A stretch of 7,639 bases of DNA, taken from contig CALCHA010000437.1 in assembly GCA_937901265.1 (NCBI GenBank), forward strand, positions 1 to 7,639, read 5' to 3'. A program made the position numbers and the translations under genes. A model generated the notes under the pieces. It saw only the letters and a list, made by a program, of their open reading frames with translations. It had not been told where the DNA came from and searched no databases. Below are positions 5,897 to 7,639 of the stretch, piece by piece; position 1 is the stretch's first letter; every line of letters starts with the position of its first letter. The stretch is from an uncultured Phycisphaerales bacterium. Lineage in GTDB: Bacteria > Planctomycetota > Phycisphaerae > WQYP01.

Positions 5897-7639
5897 TCAG
5901 GGGGCGGCGGGAACGGGGGGAGCCGCGGGGGTGGGGGGAGATGCCGCGCCGGCGATGTGGTCGATGAGCTGCTCAAGCCGCGCGATGTTGACCGGCTTGG
6001 TGAGGTGGGCGTTAAAGCCGGCGTCGATGCAGCGGCGGACATCCTCTTCCATGCCGAAGCCGGAGAGAGCGATGGCGGGGACGGCGGAGAAGACGCGGAC
6101 GGCGCGGATGAGGTCAAAGCCGCTGCCGTCGGGCAGCCCCAGGTCGCTGGCGAGGAGGTCGAAGGTGCCATCGCGCATGCGTTGGACGGCGGCGGTGGCG
6201 GAGCCCACCATTTCGACGTAGTGGCCGATGGAGCGGATAAGGCGTTCCATCACGCGGGCGGTGTCGGGGTGGTCTTCCACGAGCAGAATGCGGAGGGAGC
6301 GCGCGGGGCGAATGGGGGCATGCACGGGGCCTGCGTCGCGGGGCTTTGGTGCGGGCACCGTGGGCAGGCTGAGGGTGAAGGTCGCACCCCGGCCGGGGCC
6401 ATCGCTGGCGGCATTAACCGTGCCATTGTGAAATTCGACGAGAGCCTTGGTGATGGCCAGGCCCAGGCCCAGGCCGCCATACTGCCGGGTGATCCGTTCG
6501 CCCCCCTGTTCAAAGGCGGTGAACAGCCGCTGCAGCTGGTCGGCTTCGATGCCCATGCCGGTGTCGATGATATCGATAAGCAGCAGCGGCTCTGCGTCGG
6601 CGGGCTGGTTGCGGGTGAGGACACGGATGGTGCCGCGTTCGGGGGTGAACTTGGCGGCATTTTTGATGAGGTTCCAGAGCATCTGCTGAAGGCGCGCATG
6701 ATCCGCGCTGGCGTGGTGGGCCGTGGCGTGGAGTTCGAGGGAGAGGTGGAGCTGTTTGGCCTCGATATCGGCACGGAAGATTTCAATGACGGAGCGGATC
6801 GCGGCGTGGACGTCCACGGTCTCCAGGGTGAGCTGCAGCTTGCCGCGGGAGACGCGGGTGAGGTCGAGGAGGTCGTCGATCAGCCGTGCCTCGAGTTCGA
6901 CGTTGCGGCGGATGATCTGGGCGTCGGAGAGGAGGCTCGGCGGGAGCTCGGGAGCGCGTTCTAGCAGCTCGGCGGCGGCGAGCACGGGGGTGAGGGGGGT
7001 GCGCAATTCGTGGCTGAGCATGGCCAGGAAGCGGTCTTTGGCCTGGTTGGCCTCCTCGGCCTGGCGGCGGGCGAGCTGTTCGGCGGCGAGCAGGCGTTCG
7101 CGCTCTTCGAGGGCGCGGCGCTGGTCGTCGACGTCGGTGCACGTGCCGAACCATTTGGTCATGCGGCCGCGGTCGTCGCGCATGGGCACGCCGCGGACTT
7201 TGAACCAGCGGTACATGCCATCAGCGCGGCGCAGGCGGTATTCGATGTCGTAGGGGGCGTCCCCGCGAACGGCGGCAAGCCAGGCGTCGAGGGTCCTTTG
7301 CCGGTCATCGGGATGCAGGACGCAGTCGAGCCACTGCAGGCCCAGCTGCTCGATTTCCGGGATGCCGGTGTATTCAACCCACTGCTTGCTGAGAAAATCG
7401 GCTTGGCCGTCGGGGCGGCATGTCCAGACGAGCTGGGGAAGGGCCTCCGCCATGAGGCGGTAATGTTCTTCGCGTTCGCGGAATATTTCAGCTTGCGCGG
7501 CGGCCTGGCGGTCGCGCGTCTGGGCGAGCACCCGGGAGACGGCTTCGGGCAGGTAATCAAGGTATTCGCCGGCCTTGGGGATGACGTCCGCAATACCGGC
7601 ACGCAGGGCTTCGATGGTTTTCGATTCGTCGCTGAAGCC
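5897..7639 (-). CDS. Hybrid sensor histidine kinase REC-PAS-HisKA-HATPase-REC (5' end beyond right edge)
   Basis: The frame is open to base 7639, so the GTG at 7529-7531 is internal. The 36 residues before it (GFSDESKTIEALRAGIADVI, then PKAGEYL and LPEAVSRV) match the last third of a receiver domain, including its conserved Lys. Counting from that GTG: PAS/PAC domain about 22-137 (ending FGTCTDVDDQ); coiled linker 138-165; HisKA with phospho-acceptor His174 in LSHELRTPL; HATPase with N-box N287/N291, G1 box DTGMGI (323-328) and G2 box GGLGLGLAI (352-360); a C-terminal receiver (413-526) with acidic E419/D420, phospho-acceptor Asp463, S490 and Lys512; and an Ala/Pro-rich tail. No transmembrane segment is visible, so the visible part is cytoplasmic. 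All catalytic residues look intact. The first receiver suggests input from another kinase and the last suggests phosphorelay output; partners are not in view. Its promoter is outside the window. Confidence 0.95.
   Translation of the reverse strand, partial: GFSDESKTIEALRAGIADVIPKAGEYLDYLPEAVSRVLAQTRDRQAAAQAEIFREREEHYRLMAEALPQLVWTCRPDGQADFLSKQWVEYTGIPEIEQLGLQWLDCVLHPDDRQRTLDAWLAAVRGDAPYDIEYRLRRADGMYRWFKVRGVPMRDDRGRMTKWFGTCTDVDDQRRALEERERLLAAEQLARRQAEEANQAKDRFLAMLSHELRTPLTPVLAAAELLERAPELPPSLLSDAQIIRRNVELEARLIDDLLDLTRVSRGKLQLTLETVDVHAAIRSVIEIFRADIEAKQLHLSLELHATAHHASADHARLQQMLWNLIKNAAKFTPERGTIRVLTRNQPADAEPLLLIDIIDTGMGIEADQLQRLFTAFEQGGERITRQYGGLGLGLAITKALVEFHNGTVNAASDGPGRGATFTLSLPTVPAPKPRDAGPVHAPIRPARSLRILLVEDHPDTARVMERLIRSIGHYVEMVGSATAAVQRMRDGTFDLLASDLGLPDGSGFDLIRAVRVFSAVPAIALSGFGMEEDVRRCIDAGFNAHLTKPVNIARLEQLIDHIAGAASPPTPAAPPVPAAP
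5900..5938 (+). other. Putative G-quadruplex sequence at convergent gene ends
   Basis: Five G-tracts (5900-5904, 5909-5911, 5915-5920, 5927-5931, 5933-5938) are separated by loops of 4, 3, 6 and 1 bases, meeting the usual G3+N1-7 rule. The tract begins 14 bases after the DUF1015 stop and encodes, on the other strand, the Ala/Pro-rich C-terminus of the kinase. It may be only a by-product of Pro/Ala codons in GC-rich DNA. Confidence 0.4.

Noticed and set aside
5362..6171. A 269-codon minus-strand frame spanning the DUF1015 3' end and the kinase 3' end
   Set aside because: It overlaps two well-supported genes, has a Ser/Pro/Arg-rich composition and contains no domain pattern.
5957..6964. A 335-codon open frame on the plus strand, opposite the kinase gene
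   Set aside because: It is the antisense shadow of a clear hybrid kinase in GC-rich DNA. Its product is Gly/Ala/Asp-rich with no recognisable motif and has no convincing ribosome binding site.

Overview
This is a GC-rich bacterial chromosomal window, densely packed with ordinary-looking genes and with strong G/C bias at third codon positions. The mix of genes suggests a member of the Planctomycetota (perhaps the Phycisphaerae) or a relative. It includes an E. coli-type MetG with a C-terminal tRNA-binding domain, a divergent Gfo/Idh/MocA-like protein, an RbsD/FucU-like protein, a DUF1015 protein and a double-receiver hybrid kinase. That assignment is an inference from protein character, not a database match. 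There is no rRNA, tRNA, CRISPR array, insertion sequence or phage gene that I can support.

Layout, left to right. (1) Bases 1-1756 hold the 3' part of metG (methionyl-tRNA synthetase), cut by the left edge just before its zinc knuckle. (2) Ten bases later, bases 1767-2894 encode a Gfo/Idh/MocA-like protein that lacks the usual nucleotide-binding and catalytic motifs; it is probably co-transcribed with metG. A compact hairpin plus T-run overlaps its stop codon and probably ends that transcript. (3) Bases 2988-3932 encode a secreted or periplasmic HlyD/RND-type membrane fusion protein with no pump gene beside it. (4) Bases 4042-4485 encode an RbsD/FucU-family sugar mutarotase-like protein. (5) Bases 4540-5886 encode a DUF1015 protein; the 54-base gap before it contains a perfect 7-bp hairpin with a TACAAT hexamer in it. 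(6) On the minus strand, converging on DUF1015 with a 10-base gap, is a hybrid sensor histidine kinase (5897 to beyond 7639). Its frame stays open to the right edge and the extra residues look like the end of an N-terminal receiver domain, giving REC-PAS-HisKA-HATPase-REC.

The genes do not form one obvious pathway. metG and the Gfo-like gene look like one unit and rbsD-like/DUF1015 may be another; the adaptor and the kinase stand alone within this view. I found no clear new multi-gene system. The items most worth a second look are the degenerate Gfo/Idh/MocA protein, the double-receiver kinase (easily mis-annotated if its start is placed at the internal GTG), the altered active-site loop of the RbsD/FucU protein, the hairpin before DUF1015 and a G-quadruplex-type sequence at the convergent 3' ends.
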